DNA of 64,000 bases from assembly GCF_963378085.1 (NCBI RefSeq), contig NZ_OY726395.1, forward strand, positions 1,240,001 through 1,304,000, in the 5' to 3' direction. This DNA is from Mycolicibacterium sp. MU0050. GTDB taxonomy: Bacteria > Actinomycetota > Actinomycetes > Mycobacteriales > Mycobacteriaceae. Shown here piece after piece: positions 45,986 through 55,327 of this stretch (its first letter is position 1; each line of letters starts with the position of its first letter). The translations under genes and the position numbers were made by a program. The notes beneath the pieces are model-generated. The model was not told the DNA's origin and did not search any database. It saw only the letters and a list, made by a program, of their open reading frames with translations.

Positions 45986-46522
45986 ATGAATTCTGTTGCG
46001 TTGCTTCGCACGTTGGCCGTCACGGCGGTGTCCGCGACCGCGCTGCTGGGGATAGGTTGCTCCACATCGGAGACCAAGACCCAGGCCCAGTCGATCACCG
46101 TCCAGGACGCCTGGGTCAAGGCCGTCGACGCCGACATGACATCGGCGTTCGCGCGCCTGACCAACGACGGCGGCGCCGATGCGCGGTTGCTGTCGGCGAC
46201 CTCGCCGGTCAGCGGTGAGGTGGAGATCCACGAGGTGATCGACGGTCGGATGCAGACCAAGGACGACGGACTGCTGATCCCGGCCGGGGGTGTGGCCGAA
46301 CTGCATCCGGGCGCCGATCACCTCATGCTGATGGACCTGCGTGAACCGCTCACGCCCGGGAGCGACGTGGAGATCCTCGCCACGTTCGAAGACGGGTCCC
46401 AGCTGCCGATCACCGCGCAGGTCCGCGATTTCGCGGGCGCGGAGGAGGACTACGGGCCGGACCCGCACGCGGGTCATGGGGCGGACGCGCACCCCGATCA
46501 CGGAGCGGAGTCCCATGGCTGA
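45986..46522 (+). CDS. PCuAC-type periplasmic copper chaperone lipoprotein
   Basis: The protein has 178 residues from ATG 45986 behind GAAGGTGAG. A lipoprotein signal ends at LGIGC (Cys25). The PCuAC domain follows with the copper ligands H82, M89, H112 and M114 (IHEVIDGRM and DHLMLMDL). The C-terminal tail is His/Asp/Gly-rich (DPHAGHGADAHPDHG), a second possible metal site. PCuAC proteins carry Cu(I) outside the membrane, for example to oxidases. The end overlaps the DyP gene by eight bases, which ties the two functionally. Confidence 0.92.
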   Translation: MNSVALLRTLAVTAVSATALLGIGCSTSETKTQAQSITVQDAWVKAVDADMTSAFARLTNDGGADARLLSATSPVSGEVEIHEVIDGRMQTKDDGLLIPAGGVAELHPGADHLMLMDLREPLTPGSDVEILATFEDGSQLPITAQVRDFAGAEEDYGPDPHAGHGADAHPDHGAESHG

Positions 46523-47705
46523 GTTGAGCCGGCGCCGCTTGTTGGGTGCCGGTGCACTGGTCGCGGGCAGCGCCGGTGCCGCCGCGGTCGTCGGGCCCCG
46601 TCTGGTGTCCGGCGCCGCGGCGGTCGGTGATCCTGCCGTCGAGCCGTTCTACGGTCCGCATCAGGGCGGCATCGCCACCGTGCCGCAGGGCTACGCCACG
46701 CTGATGGCGTTCGACCTGCGACCCGATCACCGCACCGCCGCCAGTCTGCGGTCGATCATGAAGTTGTGGACCGCCGACGCCGCCCGGCTGACGCAGGGCC
46801 TGCCGGCCATCGCCGACACCGAGCCGGAGTTGGCGACCAGCCCGGCTCGGCTGACCGTCACCGTCGGCTACGGACCCACCCTGTTCGACGCGCTGCGGAT
46901 GACCGGGGCGCGCCCGGCCACGCTGCGCGAGCTGCCGGCGTTCTCGGTGGACCGGCTGGAGCCGCGGTGGGGCGGTGCGCATCTGCTGGTGCAGCTGTGC
47001 GCGGACAGTCCGTTGCCGATCAGCCATGCCGCCCGGGTGTTGACGAAGAACGTCCGCTCGATGGCCACGGTCCGATGGATTCAGCGCGGTTTCCGCGAAC
47101 CGATGCGGCCCGAGGAGCCGGGCGGTTCGATGCGCAACCTGATGGGCCAGGTGGACGGCACGGTCAACCTGGCGGAATCGCAGTTCGATCGGTTCGTGTG
47201 GGACGGCGGTGAGGACCAGCCGTGGTTCGCCGGCGGCACCATCATGGTGGTGCGCCGGATCCGCGCGGAGCTGGACACCTGGGATCAGCTCGGCCGCGAC
47301 ACCAAGGAACTGGTTGTCGGGCGCACGCTGGACTCGGGTGCCCCGCTGACGGGGCAACGGGAATCCGACGAACCGGACTTCGACGCCCACGTCGGCGGCA
47401 TCCCGGTGATCCCGCCGAACTCCCACATCGCCCGCGCGCGTCACCACGTGGACAGCGAGCAGTTCCTGCGCCGGCCCTACAACTACGACGACCCGCCGCC
47501 GGCCGGGCAGATCAGCGATTCGGGGCTGCTGTTCCTGGCCTTCCAGCGGGATCCGGCGACCCAGTTCGTTCCGGTGCAGCAACGGATTTCCGACGGCGAC
47601 GCGCTCAACGAGTGGGTCACCCCGGTCGGCTCGGCGACGTTCGCCATGCTGCCCGGCGTGCGCGACGGCGAGTATCTGGGCCAACCGTTCCTCGATGCGG
47701 TGTAA
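46515..47705 (+). CDS. Tat-exported DyP-type heme peroxidase (EfeB-like)
   Basis: The protein has 396 residues. The N-terminus has a twin-arginine signal (SRRRLLGAG, with hydrophobic run to about residue 35). The DyP fold shows the distal GQVDG motif (211-215, catalytic D214) and proximal heme ligand H304 in NSHIARARH, plus a late LFLAFQRDP segment with the distal Arg. It would use peroxide to oxidise dyes or phenolics, or act as a deferrochelatase, outside the cytoplasm. ATG 46515 overlaps the PCuAC gene by eight bases. The extension upstream in the same frame is out of phase with real coding and was rejected. Confidence 0.93.
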   Translation: MAELSRRRLLGAGALVAGSAGAAAVVGPRLVSGAAAVGDPAVEPFYGPHQGGIATVPQGYATLMAFDLRPDHRTAASLRSIMKLWTADAARLTQGLPAIADTEPELATSPARLTVTVGYGPTLFDALRMTGARPATLRELPAFSVDRLEPRWGGAHLLVQLCADSPLPISHAARVLTKNVRSMATVRWIQRGFREPMRPEEPGGSMRNLMGQVDGTVNLAESQFDRFVWDGGEDQPWFAGGTIMVVRRIRAELDTWDQLGRDTKELVVGRTLDSGAPLTGQRESDEPDFDAHVGGIPVIPPNSHIARARHHVDSEQFLRRPYNYDDPPPAGQISDSGLLFLAFQRDPATQFVPVQQRISDGDALNEWVTPVGSATFAMLPGVRDGEYLGQPFLDAV

Positions 47706-47719
47706 CCGGAGACGGACGG

Positions 47720-47887
47720 GTGCACTGGTTCCGGGGGCGGGCGGCCGAACTTCCCGCGCGCGCCGCGGAACTCGATGCAGTACGGGCGAATCGGTCGATG
47801 CGGCTGCTGGTCGGCCTGCTCGAGACCGCCGCAACACTGGAGGCCGCCCTGCCCGCCTCGCAGCGGGCGCCCGGCTCTATTGCATGA
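47720..47887 (+). CDS. Possible small ORF downstream of the DyP gene
   Basis: This 55-codon frame from GTG 47720 is preceded by GGAGACGG. The predicted peptide is helical and Arg/Ala/Leu-rich (HWFRGRAAELPARAAELDAVRANRSMRLLVGLLETAATLEAAL). It overlaps the convergent oppA end by 11 bases. No family was recognised and it may be only spurious high-GC coding; it is listed because start, ribosome site and composition are plausible. Confidence 0.3.
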   Translation: MHWFRGRAAELPARAAELDAVRANRSMRLLVGLLETAATLEAALPASQRAPGSIA

Positions 47888-49544
47888 AACCGATTGTCGT
47901 GTAGTCGATGTCGCCGAGGCCGGCGGCACCGAAGTTGGCCAGGTTGCTGCGCACCGCGACGTTGCCCGCCGACTGCGTCATGGGCAGGCTGAAGCCCTCG
48001 GCCCAGATCAGCTCGTCGAGTTCGTTGGCCAGCTCGCGCGCCCGGTCCGGGTCCAGCTCGGTGAGCGTCTCCTCGATCTTCGCGTCGATCTCCGGGGAAC
48101 CGATCTTGCCGAAGTTGCTCTCGCCGGTGGACTTGTAGATCTGGGTCAGCCCCGCGAACGGGAAGGCGTCGCCGACCCAGGAGAACTGTGCGATGTCGAA
48201 GTTGCCCACGGTGATCCAGTCGGTGAAGAGCCCGCCGCCGCCCTTGGCCTCGATCTCCAGCTTGACGCCGATCTGCGCGAGGTTGTTCTGGGCGATCTGG
48301 GCGAATTGCTTGGTGCTGGCCGCGTCGTAGAGCACGTCGCGGATCACCAACTGCCGCCCGTCCTTTTCGCGGAACTGGCCGTTGAGCTTCCAGCCCAGCT
48401 CGTCGAGTTCGCGGGCCGCCGCTTCGGGGTCGTAGGCCACCACGGCGCTGTTGTCCTGGTAGCCCTTCTGTCCGGCGACGTAGATGTGGTTGTTCAGCGG
48501 CGCGGGGTCGTCGGCCAGCCCGCGCATGGTGACGTTGGCGATGGTCTGGCGGTCGATGCCCTTGGAGATCGCCCGCCGCAGCGCGGGATCCGCCAGGATC
48601 GAACCGGGCGCTCCGTTGAACGTGAAGTGGTACCAGCTGTTGCCGGGGGCGCGCCGGATCTCGATGCCGGCGGTGTTCCGGGCGATGGTCAACTCGTCCA
48701 GGGAGGCCACCCCGGCCGCGTCGATCGTGTTGTTCTGCAGCGCGGGCATCCGCGCGGCGTCGTCGAGCACCAGGTAGGTGATGGTGTCCAGGACGGGCGG
48801 GGTGCCCCACCAATCCGGATTGCGGGTCAGGGTGATCCGCTGCGCGGTGCGGTCCACGTTCGAGACCATGAACGGCCCGGCCGACGGCCCGGGACCGTTG
48901 AGCTGCCCCTTGTTGAAAACCTCAGGGTCGCGGGTCATGCTGGCGGGCAACAGCATCCCGTTGCCGGCGAACATCCCCTGCCAGTCCGCGTAGGGCCGGG
49001 CGAAGGTGATGACGGCTTGGCGGTCGTCCTCGCCGCGGGTCACCGACTCCACCCGCTCGCTGCCGTTCGGGCTGGCGAAGGCGAACGCGGGGTCCTTACC
49101 GCTGGTGGCGTGGATCTGGGCGGCGATGTCCTCCCACGTGATGGGGGTACCGTCGGTCCACACCGCGTCCGGGTTGATGGTGTAGGTGACCACCTGGGGG
49201 TCGGTTCCGGTCAGCTCGATGTCGGTGAAGTAGTCGGTGTTGACGCTGGTGGTCCCGTCCGGCGCGATCCGGAAGGCGCGCGGCAAGGTGGCGCGCAGCA
49301 TGTTCGCGGCGTCGGCGACGTTGCCGTCGATGTGCAGGGTGTTGAAGTTCGGGGGGAACCCGTTGAGTGCCAGCCGCAGGTGCCCGCCCTGACGCAACGT
49401 CGCCGGATCCTGCGGGTTGAGGTCGGACGTCGCGCCGACCTCGGCGTTGCCGCCGGCCGACGGTACGTCCTGGTTCGCGCCCGAACACCCGGCGAGGATC
49501 AGCACACCCGTCATCGCCAGCGCGGCGCAGCGTCGCAACATCAT
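47877..49544 (-). CDS. oppA: Oligopeptide ABC transporter substrate-binding lipoprotein
   Basis: The protein has 555 residues from ATG 49544; in-frame GTG 49550 is a near alternative. A lipoprotein signal ends in LILAGC. The SBP_bac_5 domain shows YTINPDAVWTDGTPITWEDIAAQI and DPALRRAISKGIDRQTIANV. It binds peptides outside the membrane and delivers them to OppBC. It is the last gene of the oppBCDA operon, 62 bp after oppD. M. tuberculosis OppA (Rv1280c) binds peptides including glutathione-like ligands; specificity here is not known. Confidence 0.93.
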   Translation of the reverse strand: MMLRRCAALAMTGVLILAGCSGANQDVPSAGGNAEVGATSDLNPQDPATLRQGGHLRLALNGFPPNFNTLHIDGNVADAANMLRATLPRAFRIAPDGTTSVNTDYFTDIELTGTDPQVVTYTINPDAVWTDGTPITWEDIAAQIHATSGKDPAFAFASPNGSERVESVTRGEDDRQAVITFARPYADWQGMFAGNGMLLPASMTRDPEVFNKGQLNGPGPSAGPFMVSNVDRTAQRITLTRNPDWWGTPPVLDTITYLVLDDAARMPALQNNTIDAAGVASLDELTIARNTAGIEIRRAPGNSWYHFTFNGAPGSILADPALRRAISKGIDRQTIANVTMRGLADDPAPLNNHIYVAGQKGYQDNSAVVAYDPEAAARELDELGWKLNGQFREKDGRQLVIRDVLYDAASTKQFAQIAQNNLAQIGVKLEIEAKGGGGLFTDWITVGNFDIAQFSWVGDAFPFAGLTQIYKSTGESNFGKIGSPEIDAKIEETLTELDPDRARELANELDELIWAEGFSLPMTQSAGNVAVRSNLANFGAAGLGDIDYTTIGFMQ

Positions 49545-49606
49545 GAGCACCGATGCTAACCGGCGTTCCGCCCTGCTCAGTCGGGCCACGCACCGGCGGG
49601 GCGCGT

Positions 49607-51466
49607 TCAGCTGCGCTTCGGGTCGGGCTGGGGGACCGCCTCGAGCAGCTTGCGGGTGTAGTCGTGACGCGGGTGCCCGAACACCTCGTCGGCGGGTCCC
49701 TGCTCGACGATCTTGCCCTTGAACATCACCGCGACGTGGTGGGCCAGATGCTTGACCACCGAAAGGTCGTGGGACACGAACAGGTAGGACAGGCCGAACT
49801 GCTGCTGCAGATCCAGCAGCAGGTTGAGGATGCCGGCCTGGATCGACACGTCCAGCGCCGAGACGGGTTCGTCGAGCGCCAGGATCTTCGGGTGCAGGGC
49901 CAGCGCGCGGGCGATGCCGATGCGCTGCTTCTGCCCGCCGGAGAACTCCGTCGGATAGCGGGCGGCGTCGGAGCGGTTCAGCCCCACCAGGGTGAGCAGT
50001 TCCGCCACCCGGTCGCCGATGGCCTGCTTGTCGTAGCCATTGGCCTGCAGGGGTTCGGCCAGCACCTCGGAGACCGGCAGCCGGGGATCGAGGGAGGCCA
50101 CCGGGTCCTGGAACACCACCTGCAGGTCGCGGCGCAGTCGCCGGCGGCCGGCGCGGTCCAGGGTGGCCACGTCGGTACCGAGGACCTCGATGGTGCCGGA
50201 CTGCGGGGCCGTGAGTTCCAGTACTTCGTGCAGGGTGGTGGACTTCCCGGACCCGGATTCACCGACGATCCCCAGCGTCTGCCCGGGCGGCAGCTCGAAG
50301 CTGATGCCGTCCACGGCGCGGACCTCGCCGATGGTGCGGCGCAGCACCACGCCCTTGGTCAGCCGGTAGGTCTTGGCCAGGTTCTCGACGCGGATGACCG
50401 GTGCCGTCTCGGCGTCGATGGTCGGCGCCGACGGGGGAGTGGTTGCGACGCCGTAGATCTCGGCGGCGCTGCGCCCGACGACGTCGTCGGTGAGGATGCA
50501 GGCCGCGCGATGCTCGCCGGAGCCGGAGCCGACGGCGATCAGCTCGGGTTCGGCGGCGCTGCACTCGGCAATGGCGAGCGGGCACCGCGGGGTGAACGGG
50601 CAGCCCGGCGGCAGATCCGACAGCGACGGCGGCGTGCCGGGGATCGGCACCAGGCGTGCGCCCTGCGCGGCGTCGAGCCGGGGCACCGAGCCCAGCAGGC
50701 CGGCGGTGTAGGGCATCCGGCGGTCGCGGTAGAGCACGTCGACCGGGGCGGTCTCGACGGCGCGGCCGGCGTACATCACCATCGCCCGGTCGGCGAACTC
50801 CGCGACCACGCCCAGATCGTGGGTGATGATCAGGACGCCGGCGCCGGTGACGTCGCGGGCGGTGCGCAGCACGTCGAGGATCTGGGCCTGCACGGTGACG
50901 TCGAGGGCGGTGGTGGGCTCGTCGCAGATCAGCAGGTCGGGATCGTTGGCAATCGCGATCGCGATGACGACGCGTTGCCGCTCGCCGCCGGAGAGTTCAT
51001 GCGGGAAGGCCTTGGCGCGCCGCTCGGGCTGGTTGATGCCGACGAGTTCGAGCAGCTCGACCGCGCGACGGCGAGCCTGGGCCTTGGTGGCCCGGTCGCG
51101 CTGCGGGCGGTGCGCGGTGATCGCCTCGGCGATCTGTTCACCGACGGTGTATACCGGTGTCAGCGCCGACATCGGGTCCTGGAACACCGTGCCGATGGCC
51201 TTGCCGCGCACCTGCGACAGGTCGCGGTCGGGCATGCCGAGCAACTCGGTGCCGCCGAGCCGGACCGATCCCGACACCTGGGCGTATTCGGGCAGCAGAC
51301 CGATGATGGCCATCGCGGTCGCCGACTTCCCGGACCCCGATTCGCCGACGACGCCGACCACCTCGCCGGGGTCGACCCGCAGGTTCACCCCGCGCACCGC
51401 GGCGACCGGTGCGGCGTCGGTGGGGTAGGTGACCGACAGGTCGGTGACCTCGAGCAGGGCGCTCAC
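49607..51466 (-). CDS. oppD: Oligopeptide ABC transporter ATP-binding protein, two fused ATPase domains
   Basis: The protein has 619 residues with two full nucleotide-binding domains. First: [37 protein letters not shown]. Second: [37 protein letters not shown]. Each is followed by an oligopeptide/dipeptide C-terminal segment ([10 protein letters not shown] after the first). It fuses what are OppD and OppF in other bacteria. GTG 51466 overlaps the oppC stop (TGTGA). It energises peptide import in the membrane-bound complex. Confidence 0.95.
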   Translation of the reverse strand: MSALLEVTDLSVTYPTDAAPVAAVRGVNLRVDPGEVVGVVGESGSGKSATAMAIIGLLPEYAQVSGSVRLGGTELLGMPDRDLSQVRGKAIGTVFQDPMSALTPVYTVGEQIAEAITAHRPQRDRATKAQARRRAVELLELVGINQPERRAKAFPHELSGGERQRVVIAIAIANDPDLLICDEPTTALDVTVQAQILDVLRTARDVTGAGVLIITHDLGVVAEFADRAMVMYAGRAVETAPVDVLYRDRRMPYTAGLLGSVPRLDAAQGARLVPIPGTPPSLSDLPPGCPFTPRCPLAIAECSAAEPELIAVGSGSGEHRAACILTDDVVGRSAAEIYGVATTPPSAPTIDAETAPVIRVENLAKTYRLTKGVVLRRTIGEVRAVDGISFELPPGQTLGIVGESGSGKSTTLHEVLELTAPQSGTIEVLGTDVATLDRAGRRRLRRDLQVVFQDPVASLDPRLPVSEVLAEPLQANGYDKQAIGDRVAELLTLVGLNRSDAARYPTEFSGGQKQRIGIARALALHPKILALDEPVSALDVSIQAGILNLLLDLQQQFGLSYLFVSHDLSVVKHLAHHVAVMFKGKIVEQGPADEVFGHPRHDYTRKLLEAVPQPDPKRS

Positions 51467-52413
51467 GGGCGGCCCCCGAACAGGCGCCGGCTGCGCCGGG
51501 TGCGGCGCAGGTTGCCGGAGCCCGGGTCCACGGCGTCGCGGATGCCGTCACCGATCATGTTGGCGCACAGCACGATCAGCACCAGGATTCCGGCCGGGAA
51601 CAGGAACACCCAGGGGAAGGTCGTCGCCGACGGAGTGCCGGAGGCAATCAGGGTGCCCAGCGAGACGTCCGGCGGCTGCACGCCGAACCCCAGGTAGCTC
51701 AGCCCGGTTTCGGCCAGGATGGCCAAGCCGACGTTGAGCGTGGTGTCGATGATCAGGATCGACGCCACGTTGGGCAGGATGTGTCGTGAGATGATCCGGG
51801 TGTTCGACACGCCCATATACCGTGCGGCCTGGACGAATTCGCGTTCCCGCAGGCTCATCGTCATGCCGCGGACCATGCGGGAGCTGATCATCCAGCTGAA
51901 CAGCGACAGCAGCACGATCAGCATCACGATGCTGCCGCTCTGTTTGACCCGCGGGGTCGCGATGGCGATCAGGATGAAGCTGGGCACCACCAGCAGCAGG
52001 TCGACGATCCACATCAGCGTGCGATCGCGCCAGCCGCCGAAGTAGCCCGCGATGGCGCCGACGGTGGCGGCGATCACCGTCGAGATGACCGCCACACACA
52101 GCCCGATCAGCAGCGATTTCTGCATGCCGCGCAGCGTCATGGCCAGCAGGTCCTGGCCGAGTGCGTTGGTGCCGAACCAGTGCTGCGGGCTCGGCGGTTG
52201 TTGCAGGGCGGTGTAGTCGAGGTCGGTGTAGGACCACGGCAGCAGCGGCGGCAGCGCGTAGCAGCCGACGAACATCACCACCAGCAGCACCAGCGACACC
52301 ACCGCCGGGCCGTTGCGCAGGAAGCGGCGCAGCACCATGGTGCGTCGGGAGGCGAAGGCCGCCGCGGGTTCCGGGGCCTCGGCGGCGGTGGCGGTGGTCA
52401 CGGGTTCGCTCAT
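51463..52413 (-). CDS. oppC: Oligopeptide ABC transporter permease
   Basis: The protein has 316 residues from ATG 52413. After a cytosolic N-terminus come six membrane helices. The OppC signatures are present: [27 protein letters not shown] and, late, the EAA loop [26 protein letters not shown], which contacts the ATPase. It pairs with OppB to form the channel. Both ends overlap neighbours by four bases (oppB stop, oppD start), so translation along the operon is coupled. Confidence 0.95.
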   Translation of the reverse strand: MSEPVTTATAAEAPEPAAAFASRRTMVLRRFLRNGPAVVSLVLLVVMFVGCYALPPLLPWSYTDLDYTALQQPPSPQHWFGTNALGQDLLAMTLRGMQKSLLIGLCVAVISTVIAATVGAIAGYFGGWRDRTLMWIVDLLLVVPSFILIAIATPRVKQSGSIVMLIVLLSLFSWMISSRMVRGMTMSLREREFVQAARYMGVSNTRIISRHILPNVASILIIDTTLNVGLAILAETGLSYLGFGVQPPDVSLGTLIASGTPSATTFPWVFLFPAGILVLIVLCANMIGDGIRDAVDPGSGNLRRTRRSRRLFGGRP

Positions 52414-53387
52414 CCGACCCGCACCCGCGGGTCGAGGGCGGCGTAGATGACGTCGGACAGCAGTCCGGCCAGCAGGATGACGGCTCCGGAGAACACCGTG
52501 ATGGCGGCGATGATGTTGGTGTCCTGGGTGGCGATGCCCTGCACCACCCACTCACCCATGCCGTGCCAGCCGAAGATCTTCTCGACGAACACCGCGCCGG
52601 TCACCAGCCCGCTGACCCCGTAGGCGAACAGCGTGGCCATCGGGATCAGCGCGGTCCGCAGGCCGTGGCGGAACAGCGCCTGGCGTTGGGTCAGGCCCTT
52701 GGCCCGCGCGGTGCGGATGAAGTCCTGGCCCAGTACGTCGAGCATGGCGTTGCGTTGATACCGGCTGTAGCCGGCCATGGCCACCAGCGCCAGCGTGAAC
52801 GACGGCAGCACCAGATGCTGTAACCGGTCGACGAACATGTTCCAGCTGCCGCCCGTGGCATCGGGTGAAGTTTCCCCGGTGTATTCGAACAGTTGCACGC
52901 CGAGGATCGAGTTGATCTGCAGCGCAACGAGGATCATCAGGCTGGCGATCACGAACGTCGGCGTCGACAGCGCCAGCAGCGACAGCACCGTGATCACCCG
53001 GTCGGAGAGCCGGTACTGGCGGATCGCGCTCCAGGCGCCGATGACGACACCCAGCACCGTGCCGAACACCGAGCCGATCACCAGCAGCCGCAGGCTGACG
53101 CCGATGCGCCGGCCCAACTCTTCGGACACCGGTTGGCCGGTGACGGTGGTGCCGAAGTCACCCTGCACCGCACCGGAGACCCAGTTCGCGTAGCGCAGCG
53201 GGATGGGCTTGTCGAGGCCGAGTTCGGCGGCCTTCGCGTCGATGACGGCCTGCGGGGGCCGCGGGTTGCGCTGTTCGAGGCTGTCCAGCGGCGAGAACGC
53301 CACCGACGTCAGACAGAAGGTGAGGAACGAGGCCAGTGCCAGCAGCACGACGTAGTTGAGCAGTCGGCGCGACAGAAAACGCGTCAT
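52410..53387 (-). CDS. oppB: Oligopeptide ABC transporter permease
   Basis: The protein has 325 residues. An N-terminal helix (RRLLNYVVLLALASFLTFCLT) leads to a periplasmic loop and five more membrane helices; the EAA loop is DFIRTARAKGLTQRQALFRHGLRTALIP. It is the first gene of the oppBCDA unit. The start is ATG 53387. The upstream interval to canA (53388-53517) is shared with the divergent canA promoter and may hold both promoters. Confidence 0.95.
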   Translation of the reverse strand: MTRFLSRRLLNYVVLLALASFLTFCLTSVAFSPLDSLEQRNPRPPQAVIDAKAAELGLDKPIPLRYANWVSGAVQGDFGTTVTGQPVSEELGRRIGVSLRLLVIGSVFGTVLGVVIGAWSAIRQYRLSDRVITVLSLLALSTPTFVIASLMILVALQINSILGVQLFEYTGETSPDATGGSWNMFVDRLQHLVLPSFTLALVAMAGYSRYQRNAMLDVLGQDFIRTARAKGLTQRQALFRHGLRTALIPMATLFAYGVSGLVTGAVFVEKIFGWHGMGEWVVQGIATQDTNIIAAITVFSGAVILLAGLLSDVIYAALDPRVRVG

Positions 53388-53503
53388 GCGTGTCTCCGCC
53401 TCGGCTGCATGCGCACAGCGTAGGAGATGGACCCGCGCGTCCCCCGCAACCCGGGGTTGTGTTCAGCGTGATCGAAGCGCCTGGACGGCAGCCGGGAAGC
53501 TGT

Positions 53504-53509
53504 TAACGT
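53504..53509 (+). promoter_or_regulatory. -10 box for leaderless canA
   Basis: TAACGT ends eight bases before ATG 53518, the spacing expected when transcription begins at the A of the start codon. No Shine-Dalgarno site lies in between. Confidence 0.55.
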
Positions 53510-53517
53510 CGCCAGAC

Positions 53518-54009
53518 ATGAGCGTCACCGACGAGTACCTGGCCAACAACGCGAAGTACGCCGAAACGTTCAGCGGCCCGCTGCCGTTGCCGCCGAGCAA
53601 GCACGTCGCCGTGGTGGCGTGCATGGACGCCCGACTGGATGTGTACCGGCTGCTGGGCCTCGGCGACGGTGAGGCGCACGTCATCCGCAACGCCGGCGGT
53701 GTGGTCACCGACGACGAGATCCGCTCGTTGGCCATCAGCCAGCGGCTGCTCGGTACCCGCGAGATCATCCTGATCCACCACACCGACTGCGGCATGCTCA
53801 CCTTCACCGACGACGAGTTCAAGCGGGCCATCCAGGACGAGACGGGCCTAAAGCCCGAGTGGGCACCGGAATCGTTCCCCGATGTCGAGGAAGATGTGCG
53901 GCAGTCGCTGCGACGCATCGAGGCCAGCCCCTTCGTCACGCTGCACGAGTCTCTGCGGGGGTTCGTCTTCGACGTCGCCACCGGCAAGCTCACCGAGGTC
54001 ACCCTCTAG
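53518..54009 (+). CDS. canA: Beta-carbonic anhydrase
   Basis: The protein has 163 residues, identical in length to M. tuberculosis Rv1284. Zinc ligands are C35, H88 and C91 (ACMDAR and HHTDCGM), with D37-R39 as the catalytic dyad. It converts CO2 and water to bicarbonate in the cytosol. The start lies eight bases behind a TAACGT box, so the mRNA is likely leaderless. It is followed by a 388-bp gap with tandem repeats before cysD; a shared transcript with the cys genes is unlikely. Confidence 0.95.
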   Translation: MSVTDEYLANNAKYAETFSGPLPLPPSKHVAVVACMDARLDVYRLLGLGDGEAHVIRNAGGVVTDDEIRSLAISQRLLGTREIILIHHTDCGMLTFTDDEFKRAIQDETGLKPEWAPESFPDVEEDVRQSLRRIEASPFVTLHESLRGFVFDVATGKLTEVTL

Positions 54010-54049
54010 TCATAACCGCGGCGGCGCTGCCGGTCGGGTGCTCCCCGGT

Positions 54050-54183
54050 GATCCTGCGGTTTCGTCCGCGACGCGCCGCGCCACCCACTTGGCTCCCCCG
54101 CGATCCTGCGGTTTCGTCCGCGACGCGCCGCGCCACCCACTTGGCTCCCCGACGATCGTGCGGTTTCGTCCGCGACACGCCGC
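54050..54183. repeat. 52-bp tandem repeat, about 2.6 copies
   Basis: Units start at 54050, 54102 and 54154, an exact 52-bp period. Each begins GATCNTGCGGTTTCGTCCGCGAC and continues with GCGCCGCGCCACCCACTTGGC; the third is cut off at about 54183 and differs at a few sites (GATCGT, GACACG). There are no unique spacers and no coding potential. It lies between canA and cysD. Copy number could vary between strains. Confidence 0.9.
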
Positions 54184-54397
54184 TGAGGCGGACAAATCCG
54201 CATCCTCGAGGTCATACGCGCACGCGGTGCCTCCTGGCAGAGCGGACCGCCGGCATAACCGCGGCGGCGCCGACGTTGCAATCCGGCGGGTCGGCCGCAT
54301 CGACTGAGCGGATTTGTTGACGCACGGCCCGACGCCTGGCAACATACCTGGCAATAACGATAATCTTGGTCAAATCAACCAACTTTACGAGGAATGC
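54184..54397 (+). other. Leader-like region upstream of cysD with possible RNA structure
   Basis: No gene is seen here. Features: ACAAATCCGC (54192-54201) inversely repeated as GCGGATTTGT (54308-54317); hairpin CCGCCG/CGGCGG (54247-54252, 54262-54267); a 17-bp direct repeat CATAACCGCGGCGGCGC at 54011-54027 and 54254-54270; CCTGGCAA twice with 12-bp period (54335, 54347); GATAAT -10-like at 54358; and a TTGGT-7-ACCAA dyad (54366-54382) before the ribosome site. It could hold an operator, a structured leader or both. No known riboswitch was recognised. Confidence 0.4.
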
Positions 54398-55327
54398 ATG
54401 AGCGCTCCAGTGGCGACCCAGCCGGCCGCGAGACAGTACGAATTGAGCCATCTGAGGTCTCTCGAGGCCGAGGCGATGCACATCATCCGCGAGGTGGCCG
54501 CCGAGTTCGAACGGCCGGTGCTGCTGTTCTCCGGCGGCAAGGACTCGATCGTCATGCTGCACCTGGCGATCAAGGCCTTCGCGCCCGGGCGGGTGCCGTT
54601 CCCGGTGATGCATGTGGACACCGGACACAACTTCGACGAGGTGATCTCCACGCGCGACGCGCTGGTGGAGAAGTACGGGCTGCGCCTGGTCGTGGCCAGC
54701 GTGCAGGAAGACATCGACGCCGGCCGCGTGGTGGACAACGGCCCGTCCCGCAACCCGCTGCAGACGGTCACCCTGTTGCGCGGCATCCGTGACAACAAGT
54801 TCGACGCCGCCTTCGGGGGCGCGCGCCGCGACGAGGAGAAGGCCCGCGCCAAGGAGCGGGTGTTCAGCTTCCGCGACGAATTCGGTCAGTGGGATCCCAA
54901 GGCGCAGCGTCCCGAGCTGTGGAACCTGTACAACGGCCGGCATCGCAAGGGTGAGCACATCCGCGTCTTCCCCTTGTCCAACTGGACCGAATACGACATC
55001 TGGGCCTACATCGGCGCGGAGAACATCACGCTGCCGGCCATCTACTTCGCCCACACCCGCCCGGTGTTCCGGCGCGACGGGATGCTGCTCGCGGTCCACG
55101 AGTTCATGCAGCCCCGCGACGACGAGGAGGTCTTCGAGACCTCGGTGCGCTTCCGCACCGTCGGCGACGTCACCTGCACCGGCTGCGTGGAGTCGACGGC
55201 GGACACGGTGGAGGCGGTGATCGCCGAGACCGCGGTGTCGCGGCTCACCGAGCGCGGCGCCACCCGCGCCGACGACCGGATCTCCGAGGCCGGAATGGAA
55301 GACCGCAAGCGACAGGGGTACTTCTGA
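54398..55327 (+). CDS. cysD: Sulfate adenylyltransferase subunit 2
   Basis: The protein has 309 residues. The PP-loop ATP-binding motif LLFSGGKDSIVML is near residue 45, with VDTGHNFDEVISTRD and GGARRDEEKARAKERV further on, all typical of CysD. With CysN it adenylates sulfate to APS, driven by GTP hydrolysis. ATG 54398 is preceded by ACGAGGA; the in-frame upstream GTG/ATG region belongs to the leader. The stop overlaps the cysN start by one base (TGATG). Confidence 0.97.
   Translation: MSAPVATQPAARQYELSHLRSLEAEAMHIIREVAAEFERPVLLFSGGKDSIVMLHLAIKAFAPGRVPFPVMHVDTGHNFDEVISTRDALVEKYGLRLVVASVQEDIDAGRVVDNGPSRNPLQTVTLLRGIRDNKFDAAFGGARRDEEKARAKERVFSFRDEFGQWDPKAQRPELWNLYNGRHRKGEHIRVFPLSNWTEYDIWAYIGAENITLPAIYFAHTRPVFRRDGMLLAVHEFMQPRDDEEVFETSVRFRTVGDVTCTGCVESTADTVEAVIAETAVSRLTERGATRADDRISEAGMEDRKRQGYF

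Noticed and set aside
54050..54183. CRISPR array
   Set aside because: The 52-bp units are head-to-tail with no variable spacers, and no cas genes are present.
54184..54397. SAM-type riboswitch before cysD
   Set aside because: A GGTCAT start and GC hairpins were seen, but the core patterns of SAM riboswitch classes as I know them are not met. A covariance-model search would be decisive.
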